A stretch of DNA of 64,000 bases from Delia radicum (GCA_021234595.1 CM037855.1:190891198-190955197); one strand, 5' to 3'; shown: positions 43,151 to 55,009, counted from the first letter of the stretch. The notes: a model not told the origin generated them from the letters alone. Numbers and translations: made by a program.

Positions 43151-43265
43151 AGATTTCAAATTCGAAAAGTTTTTTGTGTGAGAATTAAATCAATAAATGT
43201 TTTAATTTTTAATTCTAAAAAATTAACATCAAAAGTTTGTTTTTCGATATTTTATCATAAATTTT

Positions 43266-43402
43266 GATGTGAGCAAGATTCAAGTTCAAGGTAATTTGTT
43301 GTCTTCATCCGCTAACTTAATGCAGACTGACAGGTCCTTACATATTTCATTTCGCATCATCGAAAGAAGATTTCTTTGAACTTGAATAATTTTGCTCACA
43401 TC
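43266..43402. repeat. Short foldback, GATGTGAGCAAGATTCAAGT
   Basis: GATGTGAGCAAGATTCAAGT at about 43,267 and TTGAACTTGAATAATTTTGC..TCACATC at about 43,376-43,402 are imperfect inverses; the inner CAATTTGTTGTCTTC/GAAGAAGATTT stretch adds weak pairing. Total about 137 bp. Confidence 0.65.
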
Positions 43403-44185
43403 ATAAAATCAATAATCTATATAGTATAAATATAATTTCTATTTGAGTTAACAAAATAATTACAAAACCTACACTTTGAAAAACCAACTCCAAGTTAGAA
43501 TTCCCCAATATGGTGCCAAATCCGCATATCTGGCAACACTAATTGCTAACCATATGTTCGGCTAAATTTATTTAAAAAAATAAATGAAAAACATTAAAAA
43601 CTATAAAAAAACTCAAATATATAAAATTGTTAATATATATATTGAGATTTTTATCGATACCCAGCAAAAATTTAGAGAAGTCGTTTTTAGTATCCCAATA
43701 AGTATTAAAGTTTTTAAAATTAGAAAAGCTTTGTCGTGAAATCAATTAGAATTGAAATTAGGACACGTTTATTAAACAAAAATAGTTTATTAAACAAAAA
43801 TAGTATAAAATATTAAACAGCATTTCAAATACATTTTAGTGAAAACACAATTTTTAGCCTTAAAACTGTATTCATAAACGAATATTTTTTTTTATGAATA
43901 CAGTTTAAGGCTTAAAATGTATTTTAAATAAAATGTATTTGAAATCTGAATTAAAAATTCTTATGAATATAGGCGTAAACACTTAACACATTTAACATTT
44001 TAAGTTCGATTTCATGGTATTGGGACAAAATTGCTAAAAAACAACAGGGTGTTCAATAAAAATTAAAAAGTTTAAATTTCTCGAAAACTAACCGTTCGAT
44101 TTTAAAACGTTTGCAATATTTGTGATCAACGTGCCAAAATTATCAGGCTTTCAAAAATTTTAACTTGTAGAATAGTTCAATTTAA
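43403..44185. other. AT-rich DNA with a 120-bp hairpin
   Basis: About 43,825-43,945 is a palindrome: TTAGCCTTAAAACTGTATTC with its inverse GAATACAGTTTAAGGCTTAA across a short CGAATATTTTT loop, extended on both sides by CATTTCAAATACATTTTA. Nothing else was recognised. Confidence 0.7.
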
Positions 44186-45096
44186 AAACCAGACTTGGGC
44201 GACGTCAATTACATTTCACAATCATTCACTTGTGCAAATTTTCTATATCATTAATAACACTGTGATAGTTTTTGACCCGAAAAAAATGAATTTCGATGAA
44301 TTCTTTAAGAACTATTAGGGGGGAGTCCCCTGAGTGCGAAAGTACATTTGGAAGTGTCAGATTGGCTCCAGTTTTAGAGAAATCGGTATATATCCATTTT
44401 TCATGGATATAGTCTGCGCTATTTAAAAAATTTGTATTCGACTGTATTAGTTTTTTTTTGCCTTCTTAGCTTTCTTTACGGAATGTTTTGACTTTTTTCA
44501 AAATTTCACGTAATTTAAACCATTTATGTCGATCAAAAGTAACGATTTTTGAAAAAAAGTCAAAATATTCCGTAAACTAATACAGTCGAATACAAATTTT
44601 TTAAATAGCGCAGACTTAGCCATATCTATGAGAAATGGATATATACCGATTTCTCAAAAACTGGAGCCAATATGACACTTCCAAATGTACTTTCGCCCTC
44701 AGGGGACTCCCCCCTAATAGTTCGAAAAGGATTCATCGAAGTTCATTTTTTCGACTATCACAGTGTAATTTCAGACCTACGCTCAAACTTGTGAGCTTAC
44801 ACGCTTCTTTGGAAAATTTTTAATACCAAACATGGGGATTAGTAACAACATCTGGGTATTTAATTCCAGGACAATTACTCAATTACTCACAATTACATGT
44901 AATTAGACATCAAAAAGTAATTGACCTGTGATTAAAGGTATTATTGGTATTATGTCCCATGTATGGTATTAGCAAAATAGAAAATTTTCCAAGCAATAGT
45001 TTTAGCCTACAAGCGTGACAGTAGGTCTGATATTATTAATGAAACATTTCACAAGTGAATGATTGTGAAATGTAATTGACGTCACCCAAGTCTATT
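44186..45096. repeat. Nested foldback, about 900 bp
   Basis: The inner arms, about 44,262-44,500 and 44,545-44,767, run from ACACTGTGATAG through TAGGGGGGAGTCCCCTGAG and CAGTCGAATAC-type sequence to GGAATGTTTTGAC and back. The outer arms, about 44,186-44,240 and 45,040-45,096 (AGACTTGGGCGACGTCAATT and its inverse), enclose them. A further GTAGGTCTGA segment pairs between about 44,775 and 45,023. The right side contains extra sequence of about 200 bp that interrupts the pairing. Confidence 0.85.
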
Positions 45097-46326
45097 AAAA
45101 ACTGTAAAAAAAATCGTTTTTAAAAGGAAATCAATTTTAAAAAATACCAAAATTAACGTATTTTAGAGTTCGTCGGTTGAAAGGTGGGTTTCCTATTAGT
45201 TTAGTTTAGTTTATTGATTTCCAAAACAACAAGATTAAAAATCTATTAAGAGCATATTTTACTCAAGACATACTTGTTAAGATATTTTGATCGTCGTAAG
45301 TAGATCAATAGACCATTCTCACTTTAAACTTAAAATTATTTTGATTTCGATTAATTAAAGTCTATCGAAAAGAAAATTTACCAGCAGTATTCCACTTATT
45401 AATAAATACAAGTAACTAAATAAAACTATTTATAAAAAGTGCATATAATATTAAAAAATTATAAAGGTGGTGCAATAGTAGTAAGATAATTCCATGTTAC
45501 ATTGACAAAATAAGGAATATACAAAAAATATTTCTTAAATTCCTTCAGAGTCAGTCCAGAAGGCCAACTTCATCCTTTCCGATATGCATGAAATTTGGTA
45601 AATGTATTCTCCTAATTAATGTAACAACACAGCAGTTTTTATATATATTTTTTTAAATCGTTGGAGTTCGCGTTTTATCGCAGCTTAAAGTTGGTCTTAT
45701 TTTAAAAATCTATAAAAAAAAATACATACTATTTAAATGGTTCCTGTTGAACGCGTAGTCCGATTTTAAAAAATAATATCTCATTTCAAAGCTTATTTTG
45801 TCTGTTGTTAGCAAATGTGGGAATATATTAAAATGCACCGAATTTTTTCATAAATTTGTGTTTACAATATGCTCTCTGAAACATAAAAATGTTCTGGTTG
45901 GAGGGTGGAGTTTATGATTATATTTTTTCCAATGTATACTACATACCTACTATTTTTTTAAAATTTTGAAAATTTGTGTTATTTTATATTGAATATAATC
46001 TTAAAAATAAAGGAAAAATCTCTTTTTTCTTTTTATTTGTTCCCTGAAGAAGTCACCCAATGTGGAGACGAAATATTGGAAATAAATAATGCATAAAAAT
46101 AAGCTCGTTTAAACTAAAAAGAATAAAAGAAGATCGAAGAAAACTTAACATTTTTTGAAAAGTCGTTTTTCTAAGGAACATATTGTGACTTCAATCTGGA
46201 TTTAGTATAGTTTTAGAGGACTTATTCAATCAATCTACAAGCAAAAATAAAACTTTGAGTGCTCGCCATTTTTCTTTGTTTTTAGTCCGATTTTGAAAAA
46301 CTTGACATATTTGTAATCTGCAAGTG
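45097..46326. other. AT-rich DNA, possible LINE tail relic
   Basis: TGAAGAAGTCACCCAATGTG..GAGACGAAATATTGG at about 46,045-46,085 resembles the GAAGAAG..CGAAA style of some LINE 3' ends, but no coding part is attached. Otherwise nothing. Confidence 0.4.
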
Positions 46327-47039
46327 CACTCATAGAAATAAACAGAAACATAATAAGCAGAAAAGCTACTTAAACTTAGTTAAAAATTACATTGCAAAGA
46401 AAACTTCAAATTTATCAGATTTTTTTTTGCTAAATATTAGTAAAATAAGTTCAGCAAATATAAATCTGTTAAATTTACAAAATTTTAGTTATATTTTATG
46501 TTAATTTTAGTTAATTGAAAATCTATTTTATTCCGTAAAATTAACAAACACTTTTACTAAATATTTGTTGACTTAAAATAGCAAACAAAAACTGTAATAT
46601 TAACAAAATTTTTGCTATATTTTAATCAAATTTAGTAGAATGCAAATAACAGTTTATTTGGCTAACATCAACAGAAATTTTTGCTTAAAAAATTGTAGAT
46701 TGCTGATTTCATAAGGGCAGACTTCTATGCGCATTAAAAACAAAAAACTAAAAAAAACTTTAAAAAATTTCCCATTTTTTTAATGATTTTTTTGTCTACT
46801 AATATTTAGTAAGTGCATTTTGCTGATTTTAGCATATTATTTTGTTACTTTCAATTAACTTAAATTTTGCTATAATATAACTAAATATTTGTAAATTCAA
46901 CAGATTTTTTTTGCTTTTTTTTACTAATATTTAGTAAAAAAATCAGCTAAGTTCAGCAGTTTTTTCTGCAAGGTCATTTTTAACTAATGTTTAGTTGCTT
47001 TTTTTTTTTGCTATTTTAACGGGTTTATTTCTGTGACTG
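46327..47039. mobile_element. TIR element D, copy 2, without array
   Basis: CACTCATAGAAATAAACAGA and, in inverse, CAGTCACAGAAATAAACCCG are its ends; TA flanks the right side (47,040-47,041) and TG the left. About 710 bp. It matches the outer parts of 38,478-40,346, which shows that the 118-bp array there is an expansion of internal sequence. Confidence 0.78.
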
Positions 47040-47069
47040 TAGAGACTAAAAAAAATGTGACTAAATGAG

Positions 47070-47495
47070 CCCTATGGAGAATGAGGAGTCAATTGTCCTA
47101 AAAGTGACTGGTCAAAGAAGGACTTATCACAGGACTGGTATAATTTAATACTGAAGTGGGTTAAGCAGTGTCAATTGTCCTAAAATTACCAATCCTGTGA
47201 CTGGTAAAGGGGGCACATACCACTTAACCAGTAGGCCAGAATTTTACCCATTGGAAGCTGTTTAGTTTTCGTTTATTTTATACGACATGACCCTTTTGCC
47301 ACAGTCTTGTTGTATGCCCATCTTTGGTTAGTCCTGTGGCATGCCAGGAAAGCAGGAAAAATGACCCCTCCTATGACAAGCCCATGTTAAAGTTGCCAGT
47401 TGTTTACATAGGCTAGGGTTTAGCAGAAGACCGGTCTCTGGCACGAAGGGACCGATCCTGTGGCACACGCAGAACCGGTCCCATTCCCCATAGGG
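47070..47495 (+). mobile_element. MITE family A, copy 2
   Basis: CCCTATGGAGAATG at the left and CATTCCCCATAGGG at the right. Aligns throughout with 19,811-20,270, with small deletions near 47,230 and 47,350. Confidence 0.85.
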
Positions 47496-48579
47496 AGACT
47501 AAAAATAATTTGAAATTCCAAATTTAGTCCACCCAGGTCCAGTTTTTTGCAAATATGGGGACGAAATCGGGGCCAATTTCTTTTTTAAAATATTAGTTAT
47601 TTAACTAAATAAATTCTTGATTAAATAAAACAATGACTGCAACGCAACATCTTGTTCTTCGCAAAAGCTGCATTCGTTTAAAGTAGAAATTAAAAAAAAA
47701 AACTAAATTTGTTAGATTTTTTCCCTAACATGTCACCAACAGTGTTTTAAATATTTTCTTTCTGTGCGTACTATTCTGAAAGTGTTAGTTGTGTCAGAAA
47801 AAAATTTGATTTCTATATACTTCCCTATTTTGATTTCTATAACTTCCCCCCCATCTGCTTCTAAAGTTTCCAAATTTTTAAGCTAAAATGTCAAATTTAA
47901 TCCACTGTTAAAATTATGCACGCCTCCAATTAGATAGCGGAAGCGGTTATAGATATGACAACATATTATTGGATAAGTCTCTTCGAATCCCCGTTTTAAA
48001 TTCAGACATGGTATTGTTGGTCGATTTAAGTTCAAAATATCATTGGATTATGACTATTAATAACGAAAACTGAAATTTTTACCTTAATATTAAGATTTCC
48101 TAAGTTTTTATTGTACCAATAGTTCTAATTGGGATTAATCTACATTTAATTTCCTTTCTTTGTAAATCGGATTAGAAACGAAAAAATGGCGAGAAAAATA
48201 TACAAAATTGCAGCCCCGCGAGTTTTTGTAAATTTCAAAATCAAAACTTAGGCTCGATAGTACGTCACTTATACCTGTTTCAAATTTCATTGCAATCGGA
48301 ACACTAAGTTAGAAATGTCCGAATTATTTTCAAAAATTGCCCACTGTGCGATAGAACGACAACAAATTAAAAAAAAAAATAGTTAACTATGATTTTGTTT
48401 ATCAATAAATAATTTTGAATTTGAGGAATTTAAGAAATATATTTTTTGTGAGTGAAAAAGACATAAATTTGGACATGCAAAAAACCAATTAACTTTTACG
48501 AAGGAATGGAGATGGTATGGTGGATAAGGATTAATACTATTTTTAAGGGTTCTTTTGTTTTTTTTTTTTTGTTTCTCAC
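47496..48579. other. AT-rich DNA, nothing recognised
   Basis: It may be intron if the minus-strand exon at 48,580-48,814 is real. No other feature. Confidence 0.5.
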
Positions 48580-48814
48580 CCACCATCTTGAAATAAAAAT
48601 CCTTTAGCCAACTTTAATTCTTTATCAATTTCCTCTAATAAATCACTTTCAGACCAACTGCGACGATTCGTAGAAGGTTCCACAAAACGTGTTTGTTTAT
48701 TAGTTCTCCTTGTCTCGAGAAGGGTTTTCCGATGCATACGATCCGAGGATTGTGTGTCTCTTATACGTGCGGGTATTTGATAGGCTCTAGGTTTTGTATA
48801 ATGTAATTTGGTAT
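48580..48814 (-). CDS. Candidate internal exon of an unrecognised gene
   Basis: On the minus strand a frame without stop is bounded by a good acceptor (T-rich tract then CCAAATATAG at 48,815) and a good donor (GG, then GTGAGA from 48,579). The 235-bp exon would begin with the last two bases of a codon. The peptide is hydrophilic: KLHYTKPRAYQIPARIRD, then an Arg/Thr-rich stretch, and SWSESDLLEEIDKELKLAK, which looks like an acidic amphipathic helix. Base use is less AT-rich than the flanks and it matches no repeat in the window. The family is not recognised. It could be a chance frame, but splice sites at both ends with a composition shift argue for an exon. An ATG at 48,833 lies within the presumed intron and is not favoured as start. 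Confidence 0.5.
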
Positions 48815-50030
48815 CTATATTTGGGAAAACCAAATAAAAATATTGAGAAAATATAAGTTAAATTTAAATATATAAAATATGATACGTACTACATTAAGGT
48901 ATACTATTCTATAGGATTTATTCATTCATGTTTCATGTGCTTAACAATATGTTTTGTATTTGTATTTGGACTGGACTCCATAATCAGTTATTTTTAATCT
49001 GAATTTTTTTGCTTAAATAATGCATTCCATTCATTGCCAATATTATTGTTTCCATTCACATTTGGTGAGACCCATTATGTGAATGCTCTTAATTTTATTT
49101 TTAATGTTTGTCTTTAATTTGGTTGCTTATTTTTTGTTTTTGGTTTTATTAACAGATTTTTTTTATGGCCCATCTGTTTAGTAAACAAAAATAAAAAACA
49201 TTAAAAAAAAAAAAATGCTTAAACTTGAGTGCCATTTAATGAAAATTTCCCTTTTTATTAAATATTTAATGAATCTCTGCCATCCACTCCAAGTGTAGTC
49301 CCATGTCATAACCCACATTTGAAATGTAACAGATTTGTTCTTAAACAAACACAAAGTAAAGATAACACATTCGAAAGATAAATGATTTGATTTATAACGA
49401 CCTGTTAATGCCCTAATATTATAAAATATAATTTAATTATGGTAAAGTGGTTATGACCAGAGCAACCAGAGCAACTATTAGGTTTTTTTCGTGTGCGCGC
49501 ATTTAAATATGGAAGAGATATTTATATATTTCATTACAATTGACTAATTCTGGAATCGATTTGTTAAAGTGTTTTTTTTTTTTGCATATTTTGACATTAA
49601 GAGCATATTTTTCATAAAAAATCCCAATTTTTAGGCATAATTTGGAATTTCTTAAAACAAAAGCATACACTGCGTTGCATTACTATAATTACAAGTGATT
49701 ACAAACGTTTTTTTTAAAATTCTAAATAGAATTCAAAATGAAATGCAAAATTCTCAAATCCAATATACAGGTACTATGCAATGTAAAATCTAATAAGAAA
49801 ACAATCAACTACAATATGTTGTGTTTAAATATTACTATACATGCCGCTTTCTCAATTCGTTTCTTGTAATGATAACATTAGCTATTGGACTTGCAACCCT
49901 GTCAAATAAAAATAGCTTTAAGATTTAAAGCCGTTGGCTGAACTTGTAAGAAAAAACAAAAATAACTCATGTCGTTCAATTAACATCACCGATGTTCTGT
50001 GGTTGGTTCAGACACCTTTTTTGTTGTGGA
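48815..50030. other. AT-rich DNA, nothing recognised
   Basis: Possible intron on the minus strand. No repeat ends were found. Confidence 0.5.
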
Positions 50031-50052
50031 GGGGGGGGGGGGGGGGAGGGGG
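50031..50052 (+). repeat. G run, possible quadruplex
   Basis: Sixteen G in a row, one A, then five G, TGG beyond. It is exceptional in this AT-rich sequence and could fold as a G-quadruplex. Its true length is uncertain because homopolymers are error-prone. Confidence 0.85.
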
Positions 50053-50134
50053 TGGAATATTTCCTCGCCCAAAATTATATTTGCAATACAAAAATGTAAA
50101 AAGATTAAAAAATTAATTATAAATACTCTAAGTT

Positions 50135-50540
50135 CCTTACACAATCTTGATGGTCCAGATGGTTTTAACAGGCTATTGAAGAGACCTACGTAAGGAACTA
50201 CGATATTTTTTCAAAAAGAAATTTTGGAGGTGGATCCTTAATGGTTTGGAACGCTTTTTTGTTTCGACAGTATGGTTGGTTTGTGCACTTCCAAGCACCA
50301 GAACGAATTCTTCTGAGTGCATTACAGTATTAGAAGAGAAATTGGTGCCAATTTATTGAAAATAGCAATGAAGAAGAATTAAGACAAGACAATGTCTCAG
50401 TACATGTAAGACGTTAGACGATGGATTGGCTATAATCAAATAATTTAAGAGTTTTGGAATGGCCTGAATGTTCTGCGGATCAAAAACCCCAATGAGAATA
50501 TTTGGGGAGTATTAACTCGTCGAATTTACGCAGCCGCCGT
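50135..50540 (+). pseudogene. Tc1-like transposase relic
   Basis: Coding sense in several frames: NLDGPDGFNRLLKR (about 50,143-50,190), a motif close to the first catalytic Asp of Tc1-like enzymes. Then comes GGSLMVWNAF-type sense near 50,226-50,255, a DNVSVHV-type stretch near 50,390-50,408 that holds the second Asp, and EWPECSADQKPNENIWGVLT near 50,457-50,515, where the PDxNPIEN motif has decayed. It ends near a MITE that begins at 50,543. Many stops; no TIRs identified. A third transposase family in the window. Confidence 0.82.
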
Positions 50541-50542
50541 TA

Positions 50543-50932
50543 CACTGATAAAATTTTCCTTAGTACTATAAGAGAATGTCATTCATTAAGTTGGATTCAT
50601 TGATTTAATGAATAATTTTCATTAAATTAATGAAAACTTCATTAAATAAATGAAATTTTCATAAGATGTTTTTGTTTGATAGTTAAAATATGCAATAATT
50701 TTGTTTTGTACACCAAGCATTTAATGCCGTCAAATTTCAACAGAAGGCGCTTCAACTATTGGAAAAAGCTATTTAAGTACAAAAGTCTACATAGGCACAT
50801 CAATTTGTTTTTCTTATTTATGTCAATTGGTAACGAAAATATTTCGTAAATCCAATGAAACTTTAAAAATGAAAAAAGTGCATTGTAATAATGATGGATT
50901 TAATTAATACGACGCACAAATTTTTATCAGTG
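50543..50932. mobile_element. MITE family E, copy 1
   Basis: CACTGATAAAATTTTCCTTA to AAATTTTTATCAGTG, with TA at 50,541-50,542 and 50,933-50,934. It is rich in TTCATTAA motifs and inserted at the end of the Tc1 relic. A partial second copy starts at 63,217. Confidence 0.82.
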
Positions 50933-50934
50933 TA

Positions 50935-51120
50935 AAGATAAATGATTAACGCGGATGGATTTAGCATGCTTAAACATCGGCTAATACATACACAAAAGAT
51001 TATTCATGTCATACAAAACAACATTTTAAAATATTTTGCCTCAAAGTGTCGAACATTTTTGAAATTCCTCATATATGTTTTATATAATTTTCTTAAAAAA
51101 ATCTGTTTCTAAAATTTTTC
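50935..51120 (+). repeat. Dispersed repeat F, copy 2
   Basis: AAATGATTAACGCGGATGGA..GCTTAAACATCGGC aligns with 26,097-26,290. Its left edge abuts the MITE at 50,543-50,932. Confidence 0.65.
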
Positions 51121-51230
51121 CCTTTCCTCGAATAAAAGTGAAAAGTTTAAACTAAAACTTAATTCCAATTCGGCCAATGCATTTAGAAAATAACTTTTTA
51201 TCTATCTACGACTTTTACAATTCCCCCATT

Positions 51231-51445
51231 ATCGAAATCTCTCCAAAATCCAAAATCGATTGAAGGAACCGTATTTTTCAAAATTAGCCTACGGTGCGTA
51301 TGAGTACTTTTATTTATGAAATAAATTTGCCTAATATTCCCCCATTATCGAAATCTCTCCAAAATCCAAAATCGATTGAAGGAACCGTATTTTTCAAAAT
51401 TAGCCTATGGTGCGTATGAGTACTTTTATTTATGAAATAAATTTG
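51231..51445 (+). repeat. Two-unit 105-bp tandem duplication
   Basis: ATTCCCCCATTATCGAAATC starts at 51,231 and again at 51,336; units are nearly identical (one visible change, CTACGG to CTATGG), so the duplication is recent. Confidence 0.92.
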
Positions 51446-51632
51446 CATAATATTACTCATACGCACTCAAACAATTACTATAATAGTTTATATCCTCTTA
51501 TCATTAGTTAATAACAGAGAAGTTTATAAATTAAATCAAGTTAGATGTTTTTAACATTGGACTTGTTCGGAATTTAAGAGTGCAACCGTTGTCCAAAATC
51601 AATTAAGAACATTTTAAAACATTTTCCACGTA

Positions 51633-51885
51633 CACACAGAGTAATAAAGTAACAACCGAATTGAAACGTGTATTTTAATATTAACAACTTATAAATTCAG
51701 TTACTATAACTATATTAGATTTCTTAATATTTTGGATGTTGCAACTAAAACTCAGTTAAAATAACCGAATTTTGTTGTGAAAACTAATGTTCAGTTGTAC
51801 CAAACCGACTGAAATTAGTAATAACCAAGTTTGAGTCGTAGTAACCAAATTTCAGTTGGCAAATATCTAAATTTTTCTCTGTGTG
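51633..51885 (+). mobile_element. MITE family B, copy 4
   Basis: CACACAGAGTAATAAAGTAA to TTTTTCTCTGTGTG with TA flanks. Confidence 0.85.
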
Positions 51886-51893
51886 TATATATA

Positions 51894-52517
51894 TTAGGCC
51901 GGGTCGATTTGTATGGCGGCAAAAAAAATCGCTTAACGTTCAAGAAAATCGTATTCTAGGGATCAAAATAAGAAACTTTGCAGAAGGAACTATACCTCTA
52001 AAACGAATTCTGATGTCCCGCCTTTTGACCCAAAAGGTCAAATTTTGAAAAATTCCACTTTGACCCATTTAGAGTGCCCCAATCGAATCCAACCCAATCG
52101 AATATAATTTATACATTCATCTGCTAGAGTGTCTTCCGGAGAAGAAATAGAGACCCTAATCTTGGAAAGACTCCTCCTACTTTCTGAAATATCTCTATCC
52201 CGAGATTTGTACATTTTGCTATAAAAACACGGCTAAAAAGGCCCTCTTTTAACTTAAATTTTAACCCTAATGGTCACCTAGAATGATGATTTATGCATTA
52301 ATCTGCTAGCGTGTCTCCCAGAGAAGAAGTAGCTCCAATAATCTTGGAGAGATTCCTCCTACTTTCGGAAATATCAAAGTAGGCTTTTTCAAAATTTGAC
52401 CCTTTGGGTCAAAAGTCGGGACATCAGAATTGGTTCCTTCGGCAAAGTTTCTTATTTTGATCCCTAGAATACGATTTTCCTTGAACTTTGAGCGATTTTT
52501 AAATCGACCCGCCCTAA
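51894..52517. mobile_element. TIR element with TTAGGCCGGGTCGATTT ends
   Basis: TIRs of about 190 bp: TTAGGCCGGGTCGATTTGTA at the left, inverse at the right (GAGCGATTTTTAAATCGACC). The arms carry AAGAAACTTTGCAGAAGGAA and TTTTGACCCAAAAGGTCAAA. Between the arms a segment of about 100 bp (ATCTGCTAGAGTGTCTTCCG ... CTCCTCCTACTTTCTGAAAT) occurs twice in direct orientation. Flanked by TA-rich sequence. No coding capacity. Confidence 0.82.
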
Positions 52518-52549
52518 TATATATATATATATATTATGTCCTGTGATTC

Positions 52550-52840
52550 CTATTGGGAACAAAGGGCCACAACGAATTTATTCCTTTCGGACAGGCTGGA
52601 TGATATTCTCTTCACTTCTCCCCAGCTTTGATCAGTAGATATGACTTCTATATTCAATTGACGGCGCCATGTGTGAGACGGTCTGCCTACTCTTCTTGTC
52701 CTACCCTGTGGGTTCCACTCAATGGCGATTTTAGTCATCTGGAGGTCTGCGCAGCGTGTGACCAATCCAACGCCATTTGCGATTCATTATTTCAATATGG
52801 ATTGCCCGCTGGATTGTGTGTAATAAACTTAAAATAACTA
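52550..52840 (-). pseudogene. RTE-like LINE, C-terminal ORF fragment
   Basis: The minus strand encodes NRKWRWIGHTLRRPPDD (about 52,733-52,785) and, after a frame change, AIEWNPQGRTRRVGRPSHTW, SWGEVKRISS and VVALCSQ with a stop at 52,550. The order WIGHTLR, WNPQGxRxxGRPxxTWRR, SWxxxKxxA and VALCS is the C-terminal end of RTE-type non-LTR retrotransposon ORF2, past the reverse transcriptase. The RT itself is absent, consistent with 5' truncation. The tail runs into TA repeats at about 52,516-52,534. Confidence 0.82.
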
Positions 52841-53279
52841 AACTTTTAAGAACGATTTCCCAAAAAAAAAAAACAAATCCTTTGTTTTCTTTCATGAAAT
52901 GGCAAATTTTATGAACCGGTAGCAGTCTAAAAGCATCCTTCAAAATTATGGTTATTCTTTGTTTTTTTTACCATAATCAGCGCATAAATTCGCATCGTTT
53001 GAGTTCTATTATTATTATTACATTAAATTCTTGAATATGCCAAATATAAATTACTCTATAATTTAAAGATTAAAAAGATCAGATTCATTCGGAAAAACGC
53101 TTTTGTAAAAATCAAAACGAATATACAATTAATTAAGATTTCAAACATGTCAAACGCACAATCAAAATTAATTATGCCGCTTTTGATTTCTATCTAACAT
53201 CTGTATACAATTTTTGTAAAACCAAGTGCTTAAATATATGTTTGTACTTAGTACATGTGTTCATGTACTATGCATATTA
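52841..53279. other. AT-rich DNA, nothing recognised
   Basis: No gene or repeat end was found. Confidence 0.5.
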
Positions 53280-53496
53280 GGCTGCTTCTTAAAAAACAAA
53301 TTGACTAATTTTAGGCGGGACAACCCTGGGATGGATTTAAATTCATAAAAAAAAAATTCTAATTTTTTCAAAATATTCGCAACAAAATTAAGGGTCGCTA
53401 CAAAACTTTGAAAATTTTGCCGTTTTTTTTTTTAAAAACATATTTTTATAAAAATGTTTTTTTCAAAAAACTTAAAAAAGAAATTAATGTTCACTA

Positions 53497-54285
53497 ATTG
53501 AGGAGCATCTTTGCAAAACATGATTATTCCACTTTTGACAAAAGTGATTTTTTTTTTTGTTTGGTAGCATTGAATTGAAAACTCAGCGAAAATAAAATTT
53601 TGCGAAATCTCTATAACTACACTTTTTTTTTTTTTTTATTAATTAATAATTACAATTACAAATTATATACTATTACCCTAACCGAGCACTAGCTACTATG
53701 GCTTTCGGCGCGTTGTAGCGAAAACAGACCAGTGCCTCTGGTGGGAATCGAACCCACGACCCCCGCACAGATAAGCACAGTAAAAAAAAAAAAAAAAAAA
53801 AAATTAAAATGCATGATTTCATCAAAAGTAGATTATTCCACTTCGAAATGACATTACCCATTTCAAATATAAATTTTTGGAACAAAATATCATTAATCCA
53901 GAAGTTTATTGAAAATAAATAGAAAATACTGTGTAATTTTTTTTAGTTTTATTTATTTAAAGATAAACCTAAGGTTATTTTAAATCAACATAAGATATCT
54001 GATACCTAATGAGTTTCAGCAAAAACAAGATTAATCCGCAGTGGTTTGAGTCAACACATGATTATTCCAATCAGCCGCGTCAAAACAAGATTATTCCATT
54101 TCAAATCTTGCATTTATTCCAAACATATTATTGCTAAATTTTTGAATCCTGTACAAAGCAATGACTAATCTTGTAGTTTATAATAATGCAAGAAAATTTC
54201 GGGTTAAATACTATTTTCTCAGTTTGTGCGAAAACACAAAAAGTGGAATAGTCATGTTTTGAAAAGATGCTCCTCAATTGTTAAC
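53497..54285. repeat. Inverted repeat pair, GAGGAGCATCTTTGCAAAAC
   Basis: AATTGAGGAGCATCTTTGCA..AACATGATTATTCCACTTTT at the left has its inverse at about 54,237-54,285. The interior repeats CATGATTATTCCA and AACAAGATTAATCC motifs about six times and holds the SINE-like piece at 53,640-53,780. Confidence 0.75.
53640..53780 (-). mobile_element. SINE-like repeat with tRNA-type B box, 5'-truncated
   Basis: Read on the minus strand: GTGGGTTCGATTCCCACCAG, a perfect T-arm and B box, preceded by GTCGT but no A box, and followed by GAGGCACTGGTCTG..CGCTACAACGCGCC, then ATTAATTAATAAAAAAAAAA, a poly-A tail. GC-richer than its flanks. Another A run lies on its other side (53,782-53,803 plus strand). Not a functional tRNA. 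Confidence 0.72.
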
Positions 54286-54394
54286 TTACTTCATTGACAC
54301 AAATTAAAGGCGATATGCTTCAAAATGATATGTGACCTATTACATTATTAATTGAATTGATTATACTCATAAAACTACACAATTTCCACTTGTA

Positions 54395-54690
54395 ATTTAA
54401 AAAAATCACACATAATTTTCAAAAAACACCAATTGTAATTTCAAAAATGCACTTGTTATTCCAAATATACCATATTTTATTCAGAATATACTATTTGTTT
54501 TAAAAAAATCGCAATTGTTTTTCAATAATTAGCAAATCTAAAACAAAAATCCCATTTGAAATTCAAAAAATTTCAAATGAAATTAAAACAAAAAACCATT
54601 TGAAATTTAAAAAATACCAAATGTAATTAAAGAAATAACAAATGCTATTCAAAAAATAAAAAATTTAATTCAAAAATATCAATGGAATTT
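54395..54690 (+). repeat. Diverged array of about 24-bp units, plus orientation
   Basis: Repeated CAAATGNAATTCAAAAAAT units with substitutions. The inverse array lies at 55,266-55,400. Confidence 0.7.
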
Positions 54691-54699
54691 AACTGAAGT

Positions 54700-54826
54700 T
54701 TTAGGACAATATCCTAATGAAGAAATATAGAGTATGGCCTCGAACTTGAATAATTTTCATTTTCATTGCATTGTGCAAGGTCGAAAAAACATAATTTTTA
54801 TTTTTAATAAAAATTATAACAAACTT
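54700..54826 (+). repeat. LINE-tail-like repeat, partial copy 2
   Basis: AGGACAATATCCTAATGAAG, AGAGTATGGCCTCGAACTTG and AAGGTCGAAAAAACATAATT match 24,198-24,310. It holds only the 3' part. Confidence 0.7.
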
Positions 54827-55009
54827 GTAAAAAAGGCAAAGTACCGTCTAGTTTACTTCCCCTGTTTTGTTTACAAACTAAACAAAATATAAAAAGGAGA
54901 GAAAAACAAAAAACGTGTATTGAATATTCACCATAGGTGGATCTTGTACATCAAACAAGTTTTCAATTTATTTTTTGATCAATGGTTATTATCTTTAACT
55001 TCAAACTCA
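54827..55009. other. Short AT-rich spacer
   Basis: Between two copies of the LINE-tail-like repeat; nothing recognised. Confidence 0.5.

Noticed and set aside
19811..47495. hAT origin for the CCCTATGGGGAATG MITEs
   Set aside because: No 8-bp target duplication could be confirmed at either copy, so the superfamily was left open.
53735..53770. tRNA gene on the minus strand
   Set aside because: Only the T-arm and B box are present, followed by a poly-A tail. It fits a truncated SINE instead.
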